Positions 48,303 to 58,498 of a stretch of DNA of 64,000 bases are shown here, piece by piece. Origin of the DNA: Glebionis coronaria (taxonomy: Eukaryota; Streptophyta; Magnoliopsida; Asterales; Asteraceae); assembly GCA_025667525.1 (NCBI GenBank), contig JANFOE010002280.1:34337-98336 (forward strand), in the 5' to 3' direction. The notes under the pieces were generated by a model, which saw only the letters and a list, made by a program, of their open reading frames with translations, did no database searches and was not told the DNA's origin. The stretch's first letter is position 1, and every line of letters begins with the position of its first letter. The translations under genes and the position numbers were made by a program.

Positions 48303-49103
48303 TGTAACACCCCATTTGTTAAAATGGAATATCACATTAGTATATGACGTGTCATCAAAGCATGCAAGATAAATGTCTAAACATTCATGACCATAAATAG
48401 AATATCAGAAACAAACATCGGTAGTCTAAGTAACTCAACACAAGCAAATATAAGTACTGAAAAGGAAAAGGACCAAACAACGTCAAACATGAAATAATGT
48501 AAGTCAAAGTATGATACATGCATAAGATATAGAAGGTTGGATAGCTTCCATGCGAATGCACATACTCTTGAGATCCTACTTGCGACCTTGGGTACATGCC
48601 GTTTGGGGACATGGAAATGGAAAACGGCTGAGCATAACGCCCATTGCATAGATATACAATAAAGCATAGAAACATAGAGTATGAAAGCATAAAAGAGCAT
48701 ATAAAGCATGAAAGGCAGCGGAAATAAATAACTCCTGGAAAACCTAGATGTATGTCATGTTTACTGGTTTTAGTTCTGAAAACATAGCTAATGTTTACTT
48801 ATGAAAATCTTTATTAGTTTAATATACCAAAAGCCAATATAGGCCATGAGGTCAACAACGTGCATGAATACTTGGATGGGTGACCTCGTCATGCAAATTA
48901 GAGGGGATGCCTCTAATTAATATGGTAATGGGTAGGTGGGATCAGCTCCTTGTGAAAGATGCAAGGCACACACCACATTCACCATGAAATCCTGACTGAC
49001 ACTATAACTAGGATGCACCCATACACCCCACATGATAATATAATAATAAAGGCCAAATAAACTGAAAGGGACGCCACGAGCTATCACTCTGCCGTGGTTA
49101 AGT

Positions 49104-49130
49104 CATAACACTAGTGCCTCTAGTGTTATG
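49104..49130 (-). other. 11-bp stem-loop in the LTR, copy 2 (3' LTR)
   Basis: Sense strand reads CATAACACTAG, loop AGGCA, CTAGTGTTATG. It is the counterpart of 42185-42211 with a compensated G-C to A-T change. An identical stem is at 59304-59330. Confidence 0.8.
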
Positions 49131-49992
49131 TTTATCGTACCTCTATAACTAGGTGAAACTGTCATGCATGTATATGGCTAAGGTAACTAATAAAACATAA
49201 GCATTTAAATATGTAACTACTAGGGAACACGGTTGACTGCATACGGGAAATCCTAATGAAGGAAGAGATTGTCCTTACCGAAGGACGGGAAATCCGTACC
49301 TTGTGTCTAGTAGAAGCTAACGGAAACGCTGAAGAACCTACTCCACCTTGACGGATAATACTATATAGGGACATGTATGAGTTGTCTGAATTACATGTGC
49401 TTTACTGGTTCTGTGTGTTCTTAGTTTATTATTCATGTTCAGTCGTGGTTTAACTGTTTTAAGTGTTAACTGTAGTTATTCTTCTATTCTGTTGTTTATT
49501 ATTCATGTAGTATGGTATTATAATACTTGTACTGTAATACTAAGTAACTTTCTAAAAATAGCAGGTTTCCATAAATAGTAAGTTTCTAAATATAGAATGT
49601 TTCCAAAAATAGTAAGTTTCCAATATTTAGAAATAAGCTGGATTATTAATGTCAAGTAAAGTTTAATTAGTAAAATACAAGTCATGGTTCAAGTATTATA
49701 ACTTATTACATAATTAACTTGGTTAATTTAATAAACAATACATTATAAAAATTTAATTAAAAATACATGTTTTAATTAAATTAAGCTAAGTAAAATATTT
49801 AAGGTTATACATGAAATATTAACTTTAATATTTGAACCTAAGTCATGCATTTAATTAAATTAAATAGTCTAGAAAATAATTTAATTAAATATATTTTTCT
49901 GATTTTAATACTTTCCCGAACCTGAACCCGTGATTTAAAATTAACCCGAGCTTGTACCCGTGTTTCATAAATAAGTAGAGACAAACACTCTT

Positions 49993-50294
49993 GACAGTGG
50001 CTAACCGGCCTAGCCGGCTGCCACTGTCCGAGTCATTTACCCACTGCCGAGCCACGACTAGCCGCCGCCCGAGCCCGGTTCATACCAGTTCACCACCGGT
50101 TCCCATGGTTCTTGTTATAACGAGCCACACCGAGACCCTAGTGGTCTCGGTTAGCCTCGAAACCGAATAAAAACCACACCCCGACTCGCGGTCGGGTGCC
50201 TTTGCCTGCGTCCAAGCCAAACGAACCCCACACCGATACCTTGGGGTCTCGGCTGGGCGAATCGAACACCACCGAGAGCTTCATTGCTCTCGGT
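49993..50294 (-). other. Hairpin cluster in the 3' LTR, copy 2
   Basis: 49993-50028 GACAGTGGC/GCCACTGTC enclosing CCGGC/GCCGG; 50129-50151 ACCGAGACC/GGTCTCGGT; 50180-50196 CCCGAC/GTCGGG; 50233-50252 CCGATACC/GGTCTCGG (one mismatch); 50271-50294 ACCGAGAGC/GCTCTCGGT. Same region of the LTR as the cluster in copy 1, but with mostly different stem sequences. Confidence 0.78.
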
Positions 50295-50947
50295 TTGGGT
50301 CTTGGCCGAACAAGCAAACACCAAAAACCCCTTAGTTCATGATTTTAATTGATCCCACATGTTTTCCTTGTTTGTTTTTAAGATTAATTAAAATATATCA
50401 TGAATTCATTAAAAGAATTAAAAAGAAAAAGGGTTTTGATTATACCGAATGCGTGAAAGGAAAGAGGTTATGATCACGAACACGTACACACAAAAATCAA
50501 GTAGCAAAAATCGTCCCGAACACCCCTTTGGTGATGAACAGCCAGCGACAAGGAGAAGAAGGGAGACAAGGGTTTTGTTTTTTTTCTATAACCTAAAGTA
50601 TGAGAAAAATCTCATGTATTTTTCTTATTATTTGGTTAACATGGGTCATGGGCCAAAAGGCCCACTCCCTTTCTTTTGCTCTCTTGATCGCGGCACCCTT
50701 AAGGCCCACAAGGGAAACCGAAGTTTTCCCAAGTTAAATTTATATGTCGTAAATGTTCGTGTTTTATTTATCGTGAATTTAATTATCGTGCTCGTAAACA
50801 CATTTATAACATATACGTACGTACATGTTATTTAATATCGTGACACATGAAATATATTATAAATGGAAAGTTCAAATTTTATCGTATTTTAATTTATTTA
50901 CTGTTCATGTTTACTGTTCATGGTATTTTAATGCGGGTTTTACAACT

Positions 50948-50960
50948 CTTCCCCTCTAAA
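50948..50960 (-). other. Polypurine tract, Tekay copy 2
   Basis: On the minus strand TTAGAGGGGAAG precedes the LTR start TGTAAAACCC. Confidence 0.7.
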
Positions 50961-51014
50961 AGAACAATTCGTCCTCGAATTGGAAAAACATAAACTGAAA
51001 GAAACATACTAGAA

Positions 51015-52100
51015 TCAGAACTGGAAATGAGGGTAAGAAGTTTGTATAGACTCCTCCGTCTCCCAAGTGGCTTCCCGCTCAGAATGATCCCGCCAGAGGA
51101 TTTTGACGAAAGGGATCGTCTTCCTTCGCATGACACGATCTTGTCGCTCAAGAACTCTCTCGGGTTCCTCTACATATGAAAGATCCTCTCGAATATGATC
51201 AAGCGGATACTGGACAACATGAACTGGATGATAGTTGTATCCTCTGAGTAAGGAGACATAGAACACGTTGTGAACGTGTGATAGCTGAGGCGGTAACGCT
51301 AAATGATATGACACTTCACCAACGCGTTCTATGATGTCGAACGGTCCGATGAAGCGATGACTGAGCTTCCCTCTGTTTCAAAACGTTTAACTCCCCGTGC
51401 AGGTGATACCTTGAGGAAAACGTGATCACCTACGTTGAAAGATACATCCCTACGACGTTTATCATCATAGCTCTTCTGGCGAGCACGAGCTTCCTGAATC
51501 TTCCCCTTAGCGACAGCGACCTTCTCATTGGTCACCTCAATCATCTTTGGACCCTCAATTAGTCGTTCGCCCACCTGATCCCAGCAGATTGGGGCGCGAC
51601 ACTTCCTATAATATAACATCTCAAACGGTGCACACTTGATGCTAGCGTGCCAACTGTTGTTGTATGAAAACTCTACTAGATAGATATAATCATCCCAGCT
51701 TCATGTCCATTCTAGAGCACACACCCTCAGCATGTCCTCAAATGTTTGAATGGTGCGTTCTGATTGTCCGTCGGTCTGAGGATGAAAGGCAGTGTTGAGC
51801 TTAAGTCGGGTGCCCCAAGCTTTCTGCAGACTCTGCCAGAAACGTGATGTGAGATGGGGATCTCTGTCAGAGATGATTTCTAATAGAGTGCCATGCAATC
51901 TCATGATCTCCTTCTGAAAAGTGTCTACCAATTTGTTGACCGGATGCTCCTTGCGGATTGGCAGAAAATGAGCAGATTTAGTCAATCTATCAACAATAAC
52001 CCAGATGGCATCGTTCTTCCTCTGAGTCACAGGAAGACCAGTAACAAAATCCATGGAGATTTTGTCCCACTTCCATGCTGGAATATCTAATGGTTGTAGT
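51015..52100 (-). pseudogene. pol: Integrase core and chromodomain-like end, Tekay copy 2
   Basis: Minus frame 52054-51701 has MDFVTGLP, VIVDRLTKSAHFLPI, ISDRDPHLTSRFW and FHPQTDGQSERTIQ (DDE residues kept). A stop near 51700 follows. The frame 51619-51329 has the CRAPICWDQVGER and FNVGDHVFLKVSPARGVKRF blocks. The last frame, 51314-51015, has LALPPQLSHVHNVFYVSLLRGY and the chromodomain-like EEPERVLERQDRV...ILWRDHSEREATWETEE. The N-terminal zinc finger is separated by the 371-bp MITE at 52101-52471. Confidence 0.9.
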
Positions 52101-52471
52101 TAAGGGTGGCTAAATGGGTGGACTGGACGGGTATGGGCAGTGGGTTAAATGGACGTTGGTCCATGAACGTGGACTAAATGGGCAGTTTTTAATATTTGGA
52201 CTAAATGGACTTGGACTAAATGGACATTGGACCAGATGGACATGGGTTAAATGGACAATATTAAAAGAGAAATAAATATACTCAAGATTAATTTAACCAA
52301 ATGCTTTTATGTTGTCCAAATAGTCCATAATACCCATTTGTTTAACAAAATGCTTTTTATGTTTTCCAAATAGTCCAACTAAAATAAAAGTAATACCCAT
52401 TTAGTCCATTTGTTCAAAAAAGCGTCCAAATAGCCCAAATTTTAGCATATGGACATGATTTGCCACCTCTA
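52101..52471. mobile_element. hAT-type MITE, 371 bp
   Basis: The ends TAAGGGTGGCTAAAT and, inverted, TAGAGGTGGCAAAT form a short inverted repeat of hAT type. It is flanked by 8-bp duplications GTTGTAGT (52093-52100) and GCTGTAGT (52472-52479), 7 of 8 identical. Its removal restores the integrase frame relative to copy 1. The interior is made of TAAATGGAC-like short repeats. No ORF. Confidence 0.85.
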
Positions 52472-52479
52472 GCTGTAGT

Positions 52480-52945
52480 AAACCACTAGCACTTTGGTGT
52501 TCAATCTTCACCTGCTGACAGATCATACATTTAGAAACGAAGGTGGCAACATCCTGCTTAATACCACTCCACCAAAAATGTTGCCTGATGTCGTGGTACA
52601 TCTTGGTAGAACCAGGATGTATGGTAAATGGAGAGTTGTGAGCTTTAGTCGACACAACTTCCCTAAGTGTAGAGTCATCAGGAACTACTAATCTAGTGCC
52701 CTGCCATAAGATACCGTCATTGTTCACATGAAACTCCGTCTGCTGATCAAGGTTCTGAATGATAGCCCAAATCTCACCATTGTCCTTCTGAGCTTCCTTG
52801 ATCCTAGAATGTAAGTCTGGTTCCACTAAAAGATTCGCCCAGTAACCATGTTGTCCTCGTACACAAAACTCAATATCAATCATCTCTAGGTCACGGATGA
52901 TCTCCTTTGCAATCCAGATGCCAACAATCATACCCGACCTTCTGC
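52480..52945 (-). pseudogene. pol: Integrase zinc finger and upstream linker, Tekay copy 2
   Basis: Minus frame from about 52931: RDLEMIDIEFCVRGQHGYW, then the HHCC finger (HNSPFTIHPGSTKMYHDIRQ...CMICQQVK) and the SGLLQ block, where the MITE is inserted. It is collinear with 37976-38440 in copy 1. Confidence 0.88.
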
Positions 52946-53584
52946 TTAGAGCATTTCCACCACATTCGCCTTACCAGGATGGTACCGAATGTTGGTGTCA
53001 TAATCCTTCAGCAGCTCTAACCATCTTCTCTGTCTCATGTTTAGTTCCTTCTGGGTGAAGATGTACTTGAGACTCTTGTGATATGTGAAGATGTCACATG
53101 ATTCACCATACAAATAATGCCTCCAGATCTTTAATGCGAAAACAACTGCTGCAAGCTCCAAATCATGAGTAGGATAGTTTTCTTCATAAGGTTTCAGCTG
53201 CCGTGATGCGTATGCAATAACCTTCCCATGTTGCATGAGAACACAGCCTAGACCCTTTCCTGAAGCGTCACTATAGATCTGAAATCCACTTGTACTAGAT
53301 GGGAGAGTGAGAATCGGTGCAGTCATTAACTTCTGCTTAAGGTCTTCAAAGCTCTTCTCTCTTTCCTCAGTCCAGACAAATTTCTCTCTTTTACTCATCA
53401 GCTTAGTCAAAGGTAAGGCTAACCGTGAAAAGTTCTCTACAAACCTACGGTAGTAGCCAGCTAAACCCAGAAAACTTCTGACCTCTGTTGCAGATGTAGG
53501 TCTTGGCCATTTGGTGATAGCTTCAACCTTTGTAGGATCCATTGTGATCCCCTCTGCAGATACAGTATGGCCCAGAAATGCCAC
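52946..53584 (-). pseudogene. pol: RT C-terminus and RNase H, Tekay copy 2
   Basis: An open frame of 212 codons: [101 protein letters not shown] (the family's Asp is Tyr here), [20 protein letters not shown]. The TDHK-to-TYHK change hits a catalytic RNase H residue. Confidence 0.9.
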
Positions 53585-54367
53585 CTTGCTTAACCAGAAC
53601 TCACATTTGGAGAACTTGGCATATAGCTGCTTCTAACAAAGAATCTGCAAGACTGTACGAAGGTGTTCCTAATGTTCCTCCTTGGATTTAGAGAAAATTA
53701 GGATGTCATCAATGAACACAATAATTAACTTGTCCAGCAACTCATGGAAGACACGGTTCATCAAATCCATGAAGACAGCTAGAGCATTTGTGAGTCCGAA
53801 TGGCATGACTACGAACTCGTAGTGTCCATAACGTGTACGGAAAGCAGTCTTAGAGATATCATGCTCTTTAACCCGTAACTAATGGTATCCGGACCTCAGA
53901 TCGATCTTGGAGAAATACTTGGCGCCCTGAAGTTGATCGAAAAGGTCATCAATTCGCGGAAAAGGATAATGACTCTTGATCGTAATCTTGTTCAGCTCAC
54001 GATAGTCTATAGACAAACGCATGTTGTCGTCTTTCTTCTTCACGAAAAGTACCGGTGCACCCCATGGCGATGCACTAGGACAGATGAAACCTCGCTCCAG
54101 AAGTTCCTGCAACTGATCTTTTAATTATTTAATCTCTATAGGAGCCATGAAATAAGGAGCCATGGAAATTGGCTCTGCACCTGGAATGAGCTCAATTCCA
54201 AACTCGACTTCACGAACATGTGGTATGCCCGGAATTTCATCAGGAAATACGTCAAGAAATTCTGGCACAATAGGCTGATCTTGGATCGATGGAGACTCGA
54301 CAATAATGTAATGAATGCTGGTTATAAAGCCCTGACAGCCGTGTGTTAGTAAAGCACGCGCCTCCAT
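53585..54367 (-). pseudogene. pol: Reverse transcriptase, Tekay copy 2
   Basis: Frames 54367-54125 (FLDVFPDEIPGIPHVREVEF, MAPYFMAPIEIK) and 54112-53879 ([42 protein letters not shown]) are separated by TAA/TAG codons. The block 53878-53585, with further stops near 53636 and 53670, contains VMPFGLTNA and [11 protein letters not shown], so the catalytic Asp pair is kept. Confidence 0.9.
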
Positions 54368-54840
54368 GGATGAAATAATTTGTACCGATCTCCCTGACAG
54401 AAAACCATGGTGTATCTACTCTGGAGATTTAACATCACCGAAGATAACTCGATAAGTGTGGCAGTCTATCGTAGCCTGGTCTTTGGATAACCAGTCCATG
54501 CCTAATATCAAATTAAAATCGCACATGTCCAAAGGAAGTGGGTCAACTATGCGGATTTTATCATCAAATTCTAGGGGAAGATCTCTGTACACCTGGGTGA
54601 TTCGTATAGAGTCCCTAAGTGGCGTGGAAATGCATAAGGCATTATCTAATGGCATAGGGGAAATCCTAACGCGTACAACAAAAGTAGTGGATATGACTGA
54701 ATGAGTCGTTCCAGTATCAAACAGAACGCATGTTGCCAAACCATTCATAAAGAGATTCCCAATGATGGTACCTGAAGTCTTGTTCGCCTGATCTCTAGTA
54801 GTAGTGAGCACGCGACCAGAAGTAGGAGGTGGTTTGGAGT
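54368..54840 (-). pseudogene. pol: Protease region, Tekay copy 2
   Basis: Minus frame 54811-54416: TTRDQANKTSGTIIG, the active-site block VLFDTGTTHSVIST and LPLDMCDFNLILGMDWLSKD, ending TYRVIFGDVKSPE. A TAG at 54416 stops it before the SG-rich link to RT. Unlike copy 1 it is one uninterrupted frame across both halves. Confidence 0.88.
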
Positions 54841-55020
54841 CGGCATGTCCAGAGGTGCCTTCTATCTCACCTTTGCGACAATCCTTCTACTGATGGCCTT
54901 GCTGGCCACACTTAAAAAAACCACCAGTACCTCGGCGACAAACACTAGAATGTCTACACGAACAAGTAGGGCAGATAGGATGCGCGAATCCTTCAGCATG
55001 CGTCCTAGCTAGTTGAGAGC

Positions 55021-55093
55021 CTGTATCAGGATTACATGCATGAGACATGATCATGGAACATAAGCATGATTATATATAATGTTTAATATTTAC
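55021..55093 (-). other. Intron-like segment B in gag, copy 2
   Basis: Minus strand CTG/GTAAAT...GATACAG, 73 nt, at the same place as 35813-35889 in copy 1. Little sequence similarity except at the ends. Confidence 0.55.
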
Positions 55094-55157
55094 CAGATGA
55101 AGTTGAACGGTTAGGCTGCAAACCTCTACGGTCCTGATCCCTGCCGTTGTTATTGTT

Positions 55158-55234
55158 CTTGGATATGAGTCGCTGGAGTGTCAGAATACCATAACATAAG
55201 ATAGTTTAACATGAAAGAAGTTAAATGTAGGGAC
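55158..55234 (-). other. Intron-like segment A in gag, copy 2
   Basis: Minus strand AAG/GTCCCTACA...ATCCAAG, 77 nt, matching 35673-35747 (GTCCTTACA...) in position and donor sequence. Confidence 0.6.
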
Positions 55235-55378
55235 CTTCTGTTGTTAGAGTTATTAGCATTGTTACGGTAATTATCATTACCGCCACGCCTATCTGAACCA
55301 GAATGGTCGTTGGTTTGACCGTTTCCCTTAGATGCTTGATGCTGAGCGGCCGTAGGCTTACGGTCATCAGTCTTCTGT

Positions 55379-55462
55379 CTAAAATGTAAAGTTGAACAGA
55401 AGATGATATGGAAATGAAAATACTGAAGGAAATGAATGGTTACAATTGGTGACTGAAGATAC
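55379..55462 (-). other. Intron-like segment C in gag, copy 2 only
   Basis: Minus strand GAAGAG/GTATCTTCAG...ACATTTTAG, then ACAGAAGACTG, 84 nt. Copy 1 reads straight through (GAAGAGGCAGAAGACTG near 35517), so the segment is present in one copy and absent in the other. Confidence 0.6.
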
Positions 55463-55879
55463 CTCTTCACTGATCGATCATCACCAAACTCCTTTCGTTC
55501 CTAAAGTATCTCAAGCTTTCGGGCTGCATCGGCCACCTATGCCACTGTAGTGAACGTAGCACAAACCTGACTGTTGGCAACCGAAGTGTGAAGAGCCCAG
55601 TGAAACTGCTCAGCTTGCTCCTCAGCAGTACCAACTGCTGCACCTAAGAAACCAGCCAAACGGAGAAACCTCTGCATGAATTCGTTGCGGTTCTCCCCAG
55701 CAACATGTCGGATATTATGATAATCCCTCTTAAGCTTCTCCTGCTCAGCATGTGGGAAGTACAGATTAAGGAAGAGCTCCTTAAACGGGTCCCATGTCAA
55801 CAGTGCAACCAAATTATCACCACCATTGGACTACTTGACAGACTTCCACCACTGCAGCACATCACGTTCAAACTTATAG

Positions 55880-57690
55880 TGTAACACCCTATTTTGATAA
55901 ATGGAATATCACAGAATAATTATGACGTGTCATCAAAGCATGCAAGGTAAATGTCTAAAACATTAAATGACCATAAAGAATCTGGAAACAAACATCGGAT
56001 CCAACATAAGCTCCACACACGAAATGCATAAGTAGAATGTAAAGGAAAAAGACTAAACAATGTCCAGCAAAGAAAAAGTATGTAAATGCATTAAAGAATG
56101 AAAGAAGACTGGCGCCTCATTCCATGCACGTACTCTTGACTCCTAGCTTTGCTCTTTAGTACCTGTCGTTTGGGAACATAGAAAGAGAAACGGTTGAGCA
56201 ATACGCTCAGTGTGCGTATATATAACATTGATATAGAATAACATAACATAAGTAAAGACTGAAATGGAAATATGAGAATAAAAAATGCAGCGGAATAATG
56301 TAAGTCATGGGAAAACCTGATGACATGTAATAAACTGATTTATTCTGAAAAGATTAGGTTTATATCATAAAACTGTATTTTAAATGCCCAAGAGTCCATA
56401 TAGGTCGTGATATAACAACGTGCATGAATACATGGAGGGGTGACCTCGTCATGCAATTCGAGGGGATGCCTCTAATTATACTGGTATGGGTAGGAGGGAT
56501 CAGTTCCTTGTGAAGGATGTAAGGCACACACCACATTCACCATGAAAATATTGTCTGAAACATGTAATCTAGGATGCCCCCATTCGCCCCACATGATAAT
56601 AATAATAAATTCCAAACTTGTAAAGGGACGCTGCGAGCAATCACTCTCACCGCAGAAGAGTCATAACACCAGTGCCTCCAGTGCTATGGTTACGGTACCT
56701 CCTGAACAACAGTGATGTCCAAGATACGTCCAGAACTTACCTAGTTCCTGCTGTTAGTTATTAGTACCCACTGTTTAACATTTATACATGCTGCCTTGTT
56801 ATTCTACCCACTGTTTTAACATATTTACCTACTGTTTGTTAACAATAACCACTGTTTAACCTATATTTTCCCCCGCCTATGTATAATTAACCACTGAGAC
56901 CTAACAGGTCTCAGTTCCCACTTCTACTAATCGAATTTCCCTTGTTTGGGGATTTAGGGTTGCCATTGATTGGCCTAAAACACCTTTGCGGGTGGCATCA
57001 TACCCCTACCGAGACCATAGACTAGTCTCGGTTTGCGTGTAGGCTGAAAACCACAAACAACACCCTTAAATCTTGATGAACCCACGTTTTTATTAAACTT
57101 CTAATAATTTGGTATATGGTTTCTTGATTAATTGACTAACAAAATCATAAGAAAACAATTATTCAAAGTTACCTCGATGTTTAGGGTTTGAATATAAACA
57201 CACGATACTAACCTTGGTTCTCTGATTAACTCACGGTTGGTTTTCCTGTTTTCTTGGGAGAAGTCGACGGCCAAAAGAAAAAAAAGGAACGATTGAATTG
57301 TTTTCTGTTTAGGGTTTATTTTTGTTACGTTTGTATGCATATATAGTACTCTATCCGTATTTTCTTTTCTTTAGTCGGTTATGATATCTTATGGGCTTTG
57401 GCCCATTCAATCGTATAACAAACAGCCCCCCTTTTATTTGTTTTGTTTTTATTTTATGACTTGGTAATTGTTACGTGTATTCGTGGTTTTAAAGGTTTTG
57501 AATATTTATCGTTATTAATATATAGATTATACGTAAATATTAATTACATAATTACGTATCGGTTTTAATTAACATACTGTATATACATAATAATATTTGT
57601 AGCTCGTGTCGTATATTAATTATTCGAATAGTTTAATTTTCTACGTGATTTCCTGTAACGTACTAAGATATATTTAAAGCGGGTTTCACA
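55880..57690 (-). mobile_element. Solo LTR (Tekay-like) inserted in gag
   Basis: 1.8 kb, TGTAACACCC...GCGGGTTTCACA on the plus strand, flanked by the exact 5-bp duplication TATAG (55875-55879 and 57691-57695). Ends, the 'GATCAGTTCCTTGTGAAGGA' block and the stem-loop region resemble the LTRs of copies 1 and 2, but it is shorter. No internal region remains, as expected after LTR-LTR recombination. Confidence 0.9.
56662..57032 (-). other. Hairpins in the solo LTR
   Basis: 56893-56915 ACTGAGACC/GGTCTCAGT, 57008-57032 ACCGAGAC/GTCTCGGT, and the AGGCA-loop stem at about 56662-56688. On the sense strand this last stem is CATAGCACTGG/CTGGTGTTATG: eight Watson-Crick pairs and three G-T pairs. Confidence 0.7.
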
Positions 57691-58480
57691 TATAGCAAGC
57701 CAGTCTTGCCTTGAAAACACCGTCATAACCCATCGCATCAAATATCTTCTCGATGTGAGAAATCCAAGCTTCAGCTTCATTGGGGCTGTCAGTCTGCTCA
57801 AACGAACGGGGTCTCTGTTTGTTGAATTGCTCCAACCAAGTCATAAGGGTAACAGGCGGTGGAGGTGGAGGATTGTTGTTGTTCTGAGGATGAGGGCCAA
57901 ATTGAACGCCCTGGGCTTGAATTTCAGCATGAACTTCGTCTCTGATTTCATTGCGAAGTTGGGGAAGGATGGCTTGCAAAGCTGGATTGACAACTGTAGC
58001 CAATTCTTGAGCATTGCGTGTGTTCACCATCTGACAGTTTAAAACAGAATGGAACATAAATAATGAGTCTGAATAAATATGACATGAATAGAAAAATGCA
58101 TGAACAGTGTATAAAACATGAGTTTATTTATGATGCATAAAACAGTTTTAAAATGCATGGTAAATTAAATTTGATGATATGTCCATGAGTGAACGCCTAT
58201 GGGTCGGTTCACAAAACAAAAAGGCAAGTGTGGACGCCTATGGGTCGGTCCACTAAACGAACAAAATGTTTCGATAAAAACACATGTGACTAAATAGGGT
58301 CAGTCCTGTACCAACCATTACTTAGTCAAAATTCCTACGACAATGAGATGAAATGCATGAAATGAATACATGAAATGAAAATGAGATGCATGCATGAAAA
58401 CCAACTGTCAGTTCTAGGAAGACGCTGGTGACTACCTGTAAGTCACAGGTCATGTTTTTTAGAGCTACAGGTCGAAACCT

Positions 58481-58494
58481 TGGCTCTGATACCA
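58481..58494 (-). other. Primer binding site, Tekay copy 2
   Basis: Minus strand TGGTATCAGAGCCA, four bases inside the 5' LTR end. Confidence 0.85.
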
Positions 58495-58498
58495 TAAT

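Larger units (their letters stand above)
48303..50944 (-). repeat. 3' LTR, Tekay copy 2
   Basis: 2.6 kb, TGTAACACCCC...GCGGGTTTTACA on the plus strand. Aligned with 58499-61107, differing by scattered substitutions and small indels, for example a block at about 49983-50005 missing from the other LTR. It carries the hairpin cluster and the AGGCA-loop stem. Confidence 0.92.
54841..58030 (-). pseudogene. gag: Gag of Tekay copy 2, split by a solo LTR and with three intron-like segments
   Basis: Start at ATG 58030 (MVNTRNAQELA), chosen over the longer frame from 58057 because MVNTRN is the usual gag start. The N-terminal block includes NNNNPPPPPP and WLEQFNKQRPRSFE...EAEAWISHIEKIFDAMG up to 57696, where the solo LTR (55880-57690) is inserted. 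It resumes at 55874 with WDPFKELFLNLYFP and RDYHNIRHVAGENRNEFMQR. Several stops occur. Intron-like segments at 55379-55462, 55158-55234 and 55021-55093 separate the Gln/Asn-rich tail blocks. A zinc-knuckle-like KCGQQGHQ.KDC near 54885-54925 has an internal TAG and a changed first Cys region. Confidence 0.8.

Noticed and set aside
48377..48709. ORFs of 101-110 codons in the Tekay copy 2 LTR (also 58322-58899)
   Set aside because: LTR sequence, present in both LTRs with different frames and lengths; no domain.
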